The position numbers and the translations under genes were made by a program. Of a DNA stretch of 64,000 nt, positions 11,471 to 23,200 are shown in pieces. Under the pieces are notes generated by a model, which worked only from the letters and a program-made list of their open reading frames with translations, searched no databases and was not told where the DNA came from. Position 1 is the first letter of the stretch. Each line of letters opens with the position of its first letter. Source of the stretch: Enoplosus armatus (taxonomy: Eukaryota; Chordata; Actinopteri; Centrarchiformes; Enoplosidae); NCBI RefSeq assembly GCF_043641665.1, contig NC_092190.1:16484048-16548047 (forward strand), read 5' to 3'.

Positions 11471-11597
11471 TTATTTAAGGTTGTGGAGGATGGACTTGAG
11501 GTTGAGGCAGAGGAAGGTGTGTGTGTTGTTGGTTTTGTGATTAAGTTCTTGTATCTGGAGGTGGAGGGAGGACAGTTCAAAGAGACGTCGGTTCCTC
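11471..11597 (-). CDS. ccdc138: ccdc138 coding exon 15 and stop
   Basis: It encodes RRNRRLFELSSLHLQIQELN then THTFLCLNLKSILHNLK with TAA at 11473-11471. Acceptor ttttgtccag. Confidence 0.9.
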
Positions 11598-14120
11598 CTG
11601 GACAAAATCAAAGAAATACAAACACAACAACCAGTCAGTCAGTCAGTGAAACATGTTCCCATGAGTCAGTCACACTCACCTCCTTCTACTTCACCAGTGT
11701 ACTACAGCTGTATCACTAGCTATCTTTGGCTGGATTTACACTTCATTAGTCTGATGTATTTAAATACACTTGATGACCAGTTGACTCGATTAATGAACAC
11801 ACCTGACCTGTTGTGTCCGGGAAATACACACTACTAAACTTCTCCAGAAAAGTCAGTTATCAGGGTTCATTGTCTGGGAACCACGAATGTCTGTACAAAA
11901 TATTCGACTAACCAAACGACATTTCCATCCCTAGAGCCACATCGCTAACATGGCTGTAATATGACTTCAGCACACACACAGAGCAAATAAATACATGACC
12001 GCCACAATCTAGAAATAACTTGATTAAAAAAGAGCTGCAAGCTAAACTGTGGCTATGATTGGCCTAATAATCCTGTGGTTCCCAAGCTGGGGGTTGGGAC
12101 GCTCCCAAGGGGCCACAAGATAAATCTGAGAGGTCACGACAACAGGGTAGGAGAAAAAACTACACAAAATTATATTTATGTTTTCAGATGTTCCTCGAAT
12201 CTTTGCTTTTTTTTTCTTGTGAACAACTTTTTAAAGACACAAGAAATGATAAGAGTGCACAAGCGTCTGGTTGCATACATCCGAGCATGCAGGTATTTAC
12301 TACCCATGATCCCAGATACATTGTGTGTTATATTATCAAAATGGAGATCCCCGCGTCTACCTGATGCTGGAGAGCTTCTGTAGGAGGATGGAGAGCTTCT
12401 CCAGCGACGAGAGCTCCAGGCGAGAGTTTTTAAGAAGCTGGGAGGCCGTTCGGAAAAACTCCTCACAGCTACATGCCTCCAGGAAGGGATTCAAGTAGCC
12501 TGCGAGCACACAAACACAAGCAGAGCATAGAAAGCAGGATATTATTAAAACAAATTTCTCTAATGAACTGCACATTTTTACTTAATGTTAAAACTTCTGA
12601 AGAGCTGGAGATTATTATCAACTTCATTTTGCCATACTTTCCAGATTTGCATATAAATGAAAACTACATGGACGCACAAACAAACCATGAAAACACTTTA
12701 ACAATCAAAACTGAGTTAGACAGGGACACAGATGGTCAGAGTGGCTCTGTGATGATTGTATTTGGAAGAGCTTGTCACTGTTAACTTTGACTTTCCCTTC
12801 ACCCCCCCTCACACTCACACACAGGGAGATGAAACAGAGAAAGGATAACAGCATCAATCCACACAGATGGGAGCTGCACATTTTTAAATGAATAAAAACA
12901 AATGTGGACCTTATGAAGTCCCAAAATTAGTCAGTTTCTTGTAAACAAACATTTGTTTCTGCTAAAGCCACATTCTTGCTCCTTCAAAAACTAACTCTCC
13001 ACCATCTTAGACCACGCACAAGGGTGAGGGAATCCAATCTGAGCCACAGAGGGACTTGTTTTTGGCTGGTAGAGAGGTTCTGCTGGCATCAAATCACAGC
13101 GAAAGATTGGACGGGGAAGAATAGGATCAGGTTCAGATAAGAAAGGATAAGATGGGAAGAATTTGATAATATGAGAAGGATAAAGCAGGAGAGGATAGTT
13201 TGGTCAGTCTTTTTCCAGCAGTAACATCACTTCACCTCAAGGTTATAGAACTACTATATATCATTCATTTTACAGTTTGTCTTCCACATGCATGTTTCAA
13301 ACTCCAGCGTTTTTTAAACTAAAACTTGCTGACTGATGAATATTTAGTGTAATGTAGTGGCTGTTAGCTAAACTATGTATCTGTAGCTGAATGTAATCCT
13401 AATTTAATATAAATAAAGTTGTGAGCTGCTTAGAGGTGTAGGTCAGCAACTAATGGTCAGTTATTTTTTATTTTTGTGATTAACTGATTAATCACTTAAA
13501 AATGTAAAATGTCAAAAAACAGTGTAACAGGTCCACAGTGATGATTTTAATTGCTTGTTTTGTCCAACCAACAGTCCAAAACTCAAAGATAAAGTGATTT
13601 AAAACAGAAAAGCAGCAAATTCTCACATTTTAGAAGCTGAGACGAGAAAGTGTCTGGCATTTTTTTAAATCGATTAATCGATTATCGAATGTTTTAGTAA
13701 TTGTCTGTTAATTGATCATTTCAGCAATGAGGAGATGACACAAAAGGCGACTGGCACAAATTTCTTATTATCCGTTTCAGAGGCACTAATATCGTAAGAC
13801 CAAACAAACGCCTGCAGCACCTCAGCCCACACTGCCCAGTCTTCTGATGGGTCTTTATCCTTTTGATGTGTGCTACATTCTACACATACGTGGCTATACA
13901 GATACAGATGGAGACACAGAAATACAGACACATTCCTCATGAGTGTAATGGTTGGCAACATAGGTGCTGTGGGACACATAAAATAATAAGAAACAAAGGT
14001 AAGAAGCCCTTGTCTTAAGTAATTTAACCATGTCAGGGAGGGATGGTTTTTTTTTTACCTGCAACACCATCAAACAACAATAAATACTTCTCTACAGTTG
14101 CATGCATGGAAAGACACACA

Positions 14121-14161
<41 letters not shown>

Positions 14162-17100
14162 CAAGTAGGTCCATATGTGACTGTGGAAGTTAAATATACT
14201 GTATGAGGCAGTTTTGTAGTTAATGTACCCACTGCTTAGCAGACATCAGTCACAGCCAGTAAAACACTGTTACTGAGTGTGTTTTGTGTATTTGCGAGTG
14301 CTGAGGTGGCCAACTGCATTTTTGCGATCCATGAATGTGCTATTCACGAGATGTGTTGTGTAACTGATGGAGTGTGTGACTGACCCTTAAACAAGCAGTC
14401 AAGTTGTCGCAGTATGACCACAAATCTCCTGTATGTGTGTGTTTTGTGTTCGACTAGACCTTTTTGTTTTGTTTTGTTTTATTGGCAACCTTCAGCTGTA
14501 AACCTTTCTCCCCCTCGTCCTCACCCCTTTCCCGTCTCCCCTCATTACTGCTTGTAAAACACAATAATTAGCAAGTCTTGCTAGACTTACAGTACCCTTG
14601 ACATGCACAACTGTATGTACACATACACACACACACACTCACTCAGTCACTCACAGCTCCGGCCCCAGTCGCCTCCGGCATATGGCTCTGCTGCGTATTA
14701 GCATACAGCAGTCTTAAATGATATGGCTCATGACCCTGCCGAACTCGCCTTTCCATGGAAACACACTGCAGCTGTTCTCTCCTCCACGTACACCTCTGTC
14801 AAGTCTTTTGTCTTTCTATAAAAGACCCGGGAGGTGGTGGAGGTCCAAAATTGTATAACTGCAACTTCCAAGTCTAATGCCTGACCACTGCATGTGATTG
14901 ATGTGAGCTCAGACAAACTGTGACTTTTCACAGTCTTTCCCATTAATTACCCTGACTGTGGCCGCTCGCCAGTTTCACAATGGACAAAAAATATTTTTAC
15001 TCCTCTCAAAATAACATAAAAGATCCCTAACATTGTGTTTTGTGCAATTGCTTGAGCAAAGCATCTCTCACTCCCAGTCAGTCAGTGACTCGAGGGGGCA
15101 CTATATGACGCTCACCTGTTCCCGTTCTCACCTGCCTGCTTCTCTCTGTCAGCAGCTAGTCTAAGTTACATTACATTAACCTTACAATAATGTTGGCCTG
15201 GCTCCAAAAGGGCATAAAGAGAACACGAACAAAGTCAGATGATGAGACAACAGAGCTTTGAAAATCAAATCCTACCCAACCAGTACTAAATGCAGGCCGG
15301 GAGCAGCAGGCTAACATTAGCACCACTCCTGGCAGCGAAGAGCCTGTGTAATACTTAATGATTTGCTGACAGCGGCCAATACACACGCCAACATGTTAGT
15401 AAGGGGAGTACAAGCACTTAAGCACTTTCCACTTAAAGCACTGAGGTAAGTAACATTAACTAACATTACAGCATCCACTGCAGTTATCCACTAGTCAAAA
15501 CTCAATTTTATCATTATCAATGTACGACAGCCAACAGATAATGTGACCGCAGAAGTTATCACTGATGCTTACCCACGGGTCACCACTTTTACCTAATTTC
15601 TTTAATGGATTTCTGTTTTTACCATTTAATTGCGTTAAACTCTGTCTCGTTTACCATGCTTTGTGGGTGTGACTTTTTTGCCATGTCATCACCATTGATA
15701 TCTATACAACCAATGTGTTAATGATTAATCTGTTTACTAGAGAACAACACTGTTTACAACAGCAAAAAGTTCTTCATCGATCTAGTCTCTTAATTTTGCT
15801 CTCAAAGTGCACCAGATTGATGCATTTAACTTTAAAATATACAAAGTTTTCTTCCAGGGCAGCATGCCCCCGGACACCCCTAGAGGGTCTGAGGTCCACA
15901 CGGTCTCACAAAATCCTGTGGGAAACACTGTTTTCGCATGTGGTTTTTATGTGGGGATGATACGGAGTGATACTGCAGGAGGGACTGGTATAAATCAAAG
16001 TAAATAGTGAGAGTAAAGACAGTCTATAAATCTGGGCTAGAAGCAGCTTTCAATGCTACGTCAACCCCACACCATTTCCTGCGCACAGTGAATTGTAAAA
16101 ATGAGTCCTGAGGTCACCAGGGAGGTGCTGGAAATATAACTCTACCTACTTATTAATTTAACAATAACTTGATTTTCTGGACAAGACCACAACACTTGCT
16201 GTTGCTTTAATGTAATTCCTAACTCCAAAAAAGTGCTGCTTCTAATGCTGTGACATACATTGACATTGTTTATAAATTCCTTATATATTGCTTCTACTTT
16301 TCTGTGACTTCTCTAAAATGTGTGCATTACTCAGTGTACAAAAAGCTGTCATGGCAAATACTTTTATTTCAACAATTACTGAAACAGGATGAAAATCTTC
16401 AAGCAGTATTAAAACAAACTAACTGACTAAGGAAACTGCATTGCACAGTGTGTGGTGACAGAAATATATCATTAAGTTTGCTGTGTTGTTTCCTTTGACA
16501 GCCGCAGCTTATCATGCTTGCCTGAACCCTCTTTGGCAATGGGAAAATTTGTTTTCTGGTTTTAACACATATAACCGGAGCAGTTGAATATCAAATTGAT
16601 GTACATCATATGGATTCTCCAGGTAAAGGTTGGCTTGGTGTGGAATTTGTGGAAGGAATTACTTACATTTATATGTCAAAAATGCTGCTGCTCATCACCC
16701 TCGAGGCAGTCTCATAAATATGCAAGGGTGATGGGTTTTACACTACACTCATGTGACACATGCCTACTTACGGGACTGTTCAGTTAGCTGCATCAGGATG
16801 TCTACAGGTGTGTGCAGACCTCCACGGCCAGCCCGAAGCATCGACAGCAGCACACACACTCCTTCATAGTGGATGAAAAGGCCTCGGCTCTCCTCAGACA
16901 TCAGCTCGGTATGGAGGCTATCCACCGCCTGGGCCAGCACATCAGCTGCAGACAGGACACAGAGAGACACGTATACATACAGAGATACTTGATTCAATTT
17001 TAAATCCAGTGTTTAAGTCTCATTTTAGTCTTTCAGCTGAAACTATCGTCCATGAATCAGCTGAGTCATAAAGAAAAAAATGATTTAATAAGAATACAAG

Positions 17101-20100
17101 CTAAATGATGTAATTTAATATTACAAACAAACAAATCTCGACTAATAAATGAATTGCATCTGAAAACAGCAAAAAATGCCCAATCACATTATCCTGTAGC
17201 AGAAGGTGACATCGACAAATGTCTTGTTTTGTCCAACAATTATTCCAAAACCCCAAAATATTCAATTTACCATAATGTTGACCAATAAAAGAGGGAAATC
17301 TCCCTGTTTACTACCTGGAACCACCAAATGTTCGGCATTTTTGGTTGAAAAATGACTTTTTGACAATTATCAAAATAGTTGGATCTTATTTTTATCGACT
17401 AATCGTTGCAGCTCTAATCTCACCTTTGTACTATACATTCTTTTTTAGTGTTTTACCTGTTCAGTAGCAGGAAACTTGTCTTCCAACTACCCTTTCCAAT
17501 CTTATCCCCACAATCCAAGCTGTGTTTACTTTCTTTCTCACACTCCACCACTGTACTTGTGGCCTTACTGCAAGCCATTCTTCTGCAGTCACTACAGTCA
17601 AGTCCAAAACCCATTTTGCCTGACAAATTAAAACATATGATTTGTGATCATCTCAAATAGTTCCGAGAATTTCTGAAGTTCTAAGAAAATGCTTTTCAAA
17701 TGTCCAAAAGTGCTGGATTTACACAACCTGACAAGGGATAAAAGCTTTCTTTTTTCATTTTGGACTGAGTTTGGTTAGCTCCGTCTCAGAATGGTACCTA
17801 TTATGTGTAAAACCCTAGCAAATATGAGGGGGAAGGCACATCTCTCCATTATACTCAATCTGGTTTCATGTCAATCCAGAGAGGGGGAAAAAGCAAACCT
17901 GGAGAGCAGATTTGATAGAAAAGAATCTATATAGAGACATACTGACGGAGGCCTCGAGCATTACGAGCAGATGGAAGGTCAGTTCAGAGGAGAGTTTCAT
18001 AAAAGATGTCAGGATATGTAGGCTGCACCCAATGAGTGCACAAAGATTTATAGTGTGGAAGGCCAGGAAGCTAAATTTGGATGTAGCTAAAAGCTCCTTG
18101 CCAGTTTTCAAATATTTGTATCAGAACAAGACTAAGAACCTAGAGCCACGCCAGCAGCTCTGAGAGACTAAAGCTCTTTATAAAGGAAGTAAGATAGACA
18201 TAAGTAGAGGTCCAACTATGGTTTTTGATCAGATTAGTGATCGTGGTGGAAGTGGTTGCAATGCCAACATGCTCATAATGACATTGTCCACTGCGTGATT
18301 TCCCTGAAGCTTAATAAGCCACATATTATATTTCATAAAAATGTAATAATTTCCTCTGATGTTAGCGGAGGTGCTCTTTATTTAATTTATTGAGGTGAGG
18401 CACCTCCACTATAAAACACTGCGGGAAACCCTGCTTTAGCATCCTAGCATACTAACATTTACTGCAAATTAGTACTAAACAGTTTCATAGAAATCCATCC
18501 AATATTAATGATTTAAAGATATTTCACTTCAAACTAAAAATGTCAATGGCGGCAAGGTACCACCAAAGTCATTAAGATATATCCTCTGGGGACACTGAGT
18601 ATCTGTACCAAAATTCAGAGCAATCCGGTCAAGACAGTTCACTGAAAATAACCTCACTAAAGTCATTAGAAATCATGCTTTGGGGACAATGTATCCATGT
18701 GGAAAATGTCATGGCAATCCATTCAATAGCTGCTGAGATATTTCAGTCTGGACTACAGTGATGGGCTGACAGATATTGTCATCCCTTGTGCCACTGTGCT
18801 TGTGTGGCTAAAAAACCAGTGTATGACCTAATAACAATGTCCAAACGTTCCCTGACCAGCAGTGTTTCATCAACTCTAACAGATGTGCAGAGGGCACAAA
18901 CAGGACAGTGCAATAAAGTACAGTTCAGCTTTGGTCGTCTCTTCTCTCAAACTGAAATACGTTCTAGTATTAGCAGCGACATGGGCTTTTTAATTAAACT
19001 ATGAAGTAAGAAGTTTACACAGCATGGTAAGTATGTGTGAGAACACAACACTCAGTTACATGTTTTAACACCCTGCTGTTTCTGTGGACTCACACCTACA
19101 CAGGTGGGGTGCTAGCGTAGTGGGAAGTGATAAGTAACAACAGATGTACCGCTCACATTTTTTAGGTCTGATTATGATTCTGAGCTGAAACTTAAATTAG
19201 GCTCCATGACACCATGGATGCAACAACCACATCCATATAGTGAGTACCTTTACTTTCTGTGATTTACTATTGCTAAGTGCTTAAGTGTAATCTGTATAAA
19301 AATTTAATCACAAAAAGCTTTTTTCACATTATTTCAATGGTTTCATCGTTCTTGGCTTAATGACAGAGTGGGAGAGCATATTCCATTTTTTCCCAAATAT
19401 TTGTCTGTTCCCTTTTTTGATTATTTAATTTATACACGTCAAATGATATATAAGACAGTATCTATATCACAAACTGATCACAGACACAATGAAAGGATTA
19501 ATAACTGTTCTCATTTCTGCTTAATGTCTGCTGTCTTCTTTTAGCAAAAAACACTCTTCTATTAATCGCTTCAATTCAGTCTATGAGGTCAGAAGTAGAT
19601 AAATAAAATATGAATTCTGTGATTTCTCAACACAGGAGAATTAACATGCCTCCTGTGGAAATTCAGATCTCATCTTTGCAGTTATGGTGACAGTAAAATT
19701 CTCTGTTGAAAAATAGTGACCAATAAGGAGGTGTAATAAATGGATAGATAATAATATTAATAATATACACTTTCCCACAGCCAAGAGCTGATTAAGAGAA
19801 AATTACTTGCAAATCACTGATCACTGATAAACTGTCACTTAACAAGCAAAAATGGTTTGCTGGTTCCTGTTTCTCAAACGGGAACATTTATTGCTCTTTT
19901 CAGATTCATGTTATTGTAAATCAAATATCTTTGGATTTAACGTCTGTTTGCCTCTTCCAAATATAATGCTTACCTTGTGTGACAGTGCGAAGGATGATGA
20001 GGGTGGAGAGGATGCGTGTGTGGGGACAGGGGCTGCGGTAAAGGGGCCAGCTCCTGCAGGACTTGGGCAGGTCTGGATCTCCAGACTGAGGCATCGTTAA

Positions 20101-20185
20101 CTGAGCCGGGGGCTTTGATACTTCCTCTCCTATCCGCCGCAGAGTGGCAGATAGTGCTACATGCTGTGCGCGCGCGCACACACAG

Positions 20186-20225
<40 letters not shown>

Positions 20226-23200
20226 ACACATAGGTCATTGCAAAAAAAATCCTGTGTCTGCACTGAGTTGCTTTTGTTATATAACTGTCAAAAATAGGAA
20301 CGATATGCCTACAATGATCTTCATCAAACACCAGTGTAGAGAATACAAGGTCAGCCTGACAGGGAGCCAGCAGGCTTCTTCTGCGACTTCTCCAAACAAC
20401 CGATGTTGCCAATACATCAGCGCAATACACTACAGCTACGATCCAAGATTTACACTTTTCCAAAGCAGTGGTTTTCAAACTCACTACATCCCTCTCTCTG
20501 TCTACTATCCCCTCCCCAAAGTCTCCATCAGCTCCACAGGGACCCCAGACTTTATCTCCCTTCTTCTATTAATGCATCGTGACCCAATAGTGATTGGTTT
20601 TATTCTTAAAAGTGAACACATATTGCAGCAATAAAGGAGCATGTGATTCCAGTTTGGAAGTTGGAGGCTGTGGGTAGAGAATTGGGGGCGAAGGCTGGAG
20701 ACTAGCTCATCGTCTGTATTGGTAGGTTGGACAATGAGCTAAAGGTAAGGGATAAGGGCTGGAGGCTGGTATTTAGCCAGACGACCAAGTGGGACAGGGC
20801 AATAGAGTAAAATTGTCCTATCACCCATCACCAATTCAACCAGGAGCGGATGATGTACAGTATTTGTCATGGAGGGCCCCTGGAGACGCTCATGGTCATG
20901 TGGCGGTATAACGGAGTGGGGCACACAACCATATCAAATCTACAAAGACAGGGACAGCCTGTTCTAATGCCTAGACTCTGTTCATCACACAGAGACAGGC
21001 AGGAGACTTTAGATAACCATGCTTCTCATCTGAACACAAGATGGAACTCGACAGGACCTCCAAACATTAAAGCCTGCCGTGCTGTGAAGGGACATGTAGC
21101 AATAGAGGGGATATCCCCTGCTTGAAGTGGATGTGTACTCCTCTGATGTGTAGCGATGTGTCGAGGGAAAACCGTGAGGCGTGTTTGGTTTCTGCTGCGT
21201 GATGTTGTTAAAGTGACCCAGGAGCTTTCTGTAGAATAACACTCTACCAAGGCCAAACAGCAACAACTAAAGGAAGGTGCAGGGCACAGAATTAACAGCA
21301 TTTTGTAATACAATGCAATTTTGACGCTCCCCCTGGCTGCCATGTGGGAGATCAGAAGTTTTCAGCGAAACAAATTTTAAAGGGCAGTCACCTAAAAAGC
21401 ATGTAAACAGGCTTTTGTTGCAATAAAATAGCATGTAAAATAGCATAAAAACAAAACAGTACTTCTCCCTGTTTGTTTTATGGTAGAACTTATTATCTAG
21501 CTACCCTTAGATCATTGTCTTGATTATATCTTGTTTTAGCATATCATTAAGCGTATCATATAACTACTTGCTGCAACAGCCCAGTTTACCCACAGGAATA
21601 AAAATATCTTATCTTTACCTGTGTGCTGCTGTCCATGTGTCTCAAAGCCCAGTGGATGAGGCGAAGAAGGTTGAGGACGAGGTCAGGTTCTGACAGCGGA
21701 GTGTGATGAAGCTGATCTGCTACTAACGGCAGCACCTAGGGAACCAAAGATAATTTATTACTTTAATGTGTCTTGATCTATTGCTCTTTTGGGGTACAAA
21801 AGGACACTACTCCAAAATATGCATTAAAATACAATTGTAATAAAGAGAGAACACAGTGAAGCTACAGTGAAGTTACAGTGAACATGCCACCTTGAGGCAT
21901 CTCTCGTTGAGTACGACCTCTGGAGGCAGATACCGGCCGACACCTTTGTGTCCCGCAACTGATGACAATGACTGTCCATCAAGTGTCCAGTCCAGGAGGA
22001 GGGCCAGGAGCTTTAGTGGGGTGGGACTGGAGCTCCTCTGAAGACAGAAGGGTGAAAATATAAAGGGTTAAATCATATTGCTAAAGTGACTATAGTTATA
22101 GTTGTTATTCTAATTAGACCTTTATCATCTGTCAGGTTCACATCTTTATCTGATTTCTATAATATGTCCTGCATGGAGTCACAATGAGCACCTAAGTGAT
22201 GCAAAAAAGTCAAGATTCAAAGAAACGTAACTAGAATTTATAACTATAATCTATTTGAAGTTCAGCTGTAGGACATACAGGCGCATTCGGAAAAGTGTGA
22301 ACATTACATCAAGACTGTGATTTCACTGGGGAGCCTAAAGGTGTAAATTAAACTGTGAAAAAGTATGGTAAGGGAATGAAAGTTTGGCTCAGTCAGTGTT
22401 CCCAGAATAGAAGACAGAAAGAATCTTTTAAATGACAAGTGCAGCTGCACTGAGCTCAGAGCTCAACTGTATCCACTGATAATTAATCTTTATCAACAAC
22501 AGTGATAAAATAACAAAATCACAAACTATGATTTACCATGTCAGCTGGCAGGATGAGTGTGGTTTGTGGAGAAGGACTGAGTCATGTACTGTTTCCAGCT
22601 CGGATATGTGTAAACGAGTGTGTATAAACATGCTAATTGATGTGTTCGTTCAAAAAACACATTAACAACAAATAAAGTAATGCAGTCTTAATTAGAGCAA
22701 ATCCTACTGATTGGTAGTGCATTCAACTGTAACACACACACACACACACACACACACGGTTGTTGAAGTACCTTGTTGCTGGGTTTTCCAGAGGCAGCAG
22801 TTTTCTCGTTTTTGAATGGTTTAATACATTCGGTGGTCTTAACACTGACTTTTTGACAGCCTCTCAGTGCTATGCTGTGCTCGTATTTCCTCTGAAAAAA
22901 AAATCAATTACTAAGTCAATTAATTAATGTATGAAAGAACATCTGCTTTAACTTTAACAAAATATATTAGAAATAAAAGAAGTTCAAAAGAAGTTGATTT
23001 ACATGCTATAAGAAAATAATGGTTTGAAATTATTTTTAGGGTGGAAAGGCCTCAAACAGGGTTCAGACCATCACGATACACTAAAAACTGATTGTCAGAC
23101 TGAATGTCAGAACTTAAGCGCTTTCCATAAAAAACTGCCTTGACTCTAGTTATTAAAAAAACACGACCATCTGTGCATTGGTTAATATGTTCTTACCTGC

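Larger units (their letters stand above)
11598..12360 (-). other. ccdc138: ccdc138 intron between exons 14 and 15
   Basis: Contains two repeat remnants: family A at 11868-11975 and the AAGCTGGGGGTTGGGAC element at 12073-12230. A short CAGT tetranucleotide tract sits near 11632. Confidence 0.8.
12500..16771 (-). other. ccdc138: ccdc138 intron between exons 13 and 14
   Basis: The largest intron of the gene (4.3 kb). It contains a CA microsatellite, one family B repeat (13440-13730) and a repeat-like piece at 15858-15930 ending GTGGGAAACACTG. No exon-like open frame with a family match is seen. Confidence 0.8.
16946..19973 (-). other. ccdc138: ccdc138 intron between exons 12 and 13
   Basis: A 3.0 kb intron holding a family B repeat (17130-17418) and a long family A repeat (18145-18790). 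An 83-codon + strand frame at 17912-18163 is unrecognised. Confidence 0.8.

Noticed and set aside
17866..18163. Open frames on both strands inside a ccdc138 intron
   Set aside because: They abut and partly overlap the family A repeat, and no protein family is recognised.
19921..20484. 187-codon - strand open frame, the longest in the window
   Set aside because: Only its middle (19974-20163) is coding, as ccdc138 exon 12. The remainder reads through intron and a TG microsatellite (Cys-Val runs).
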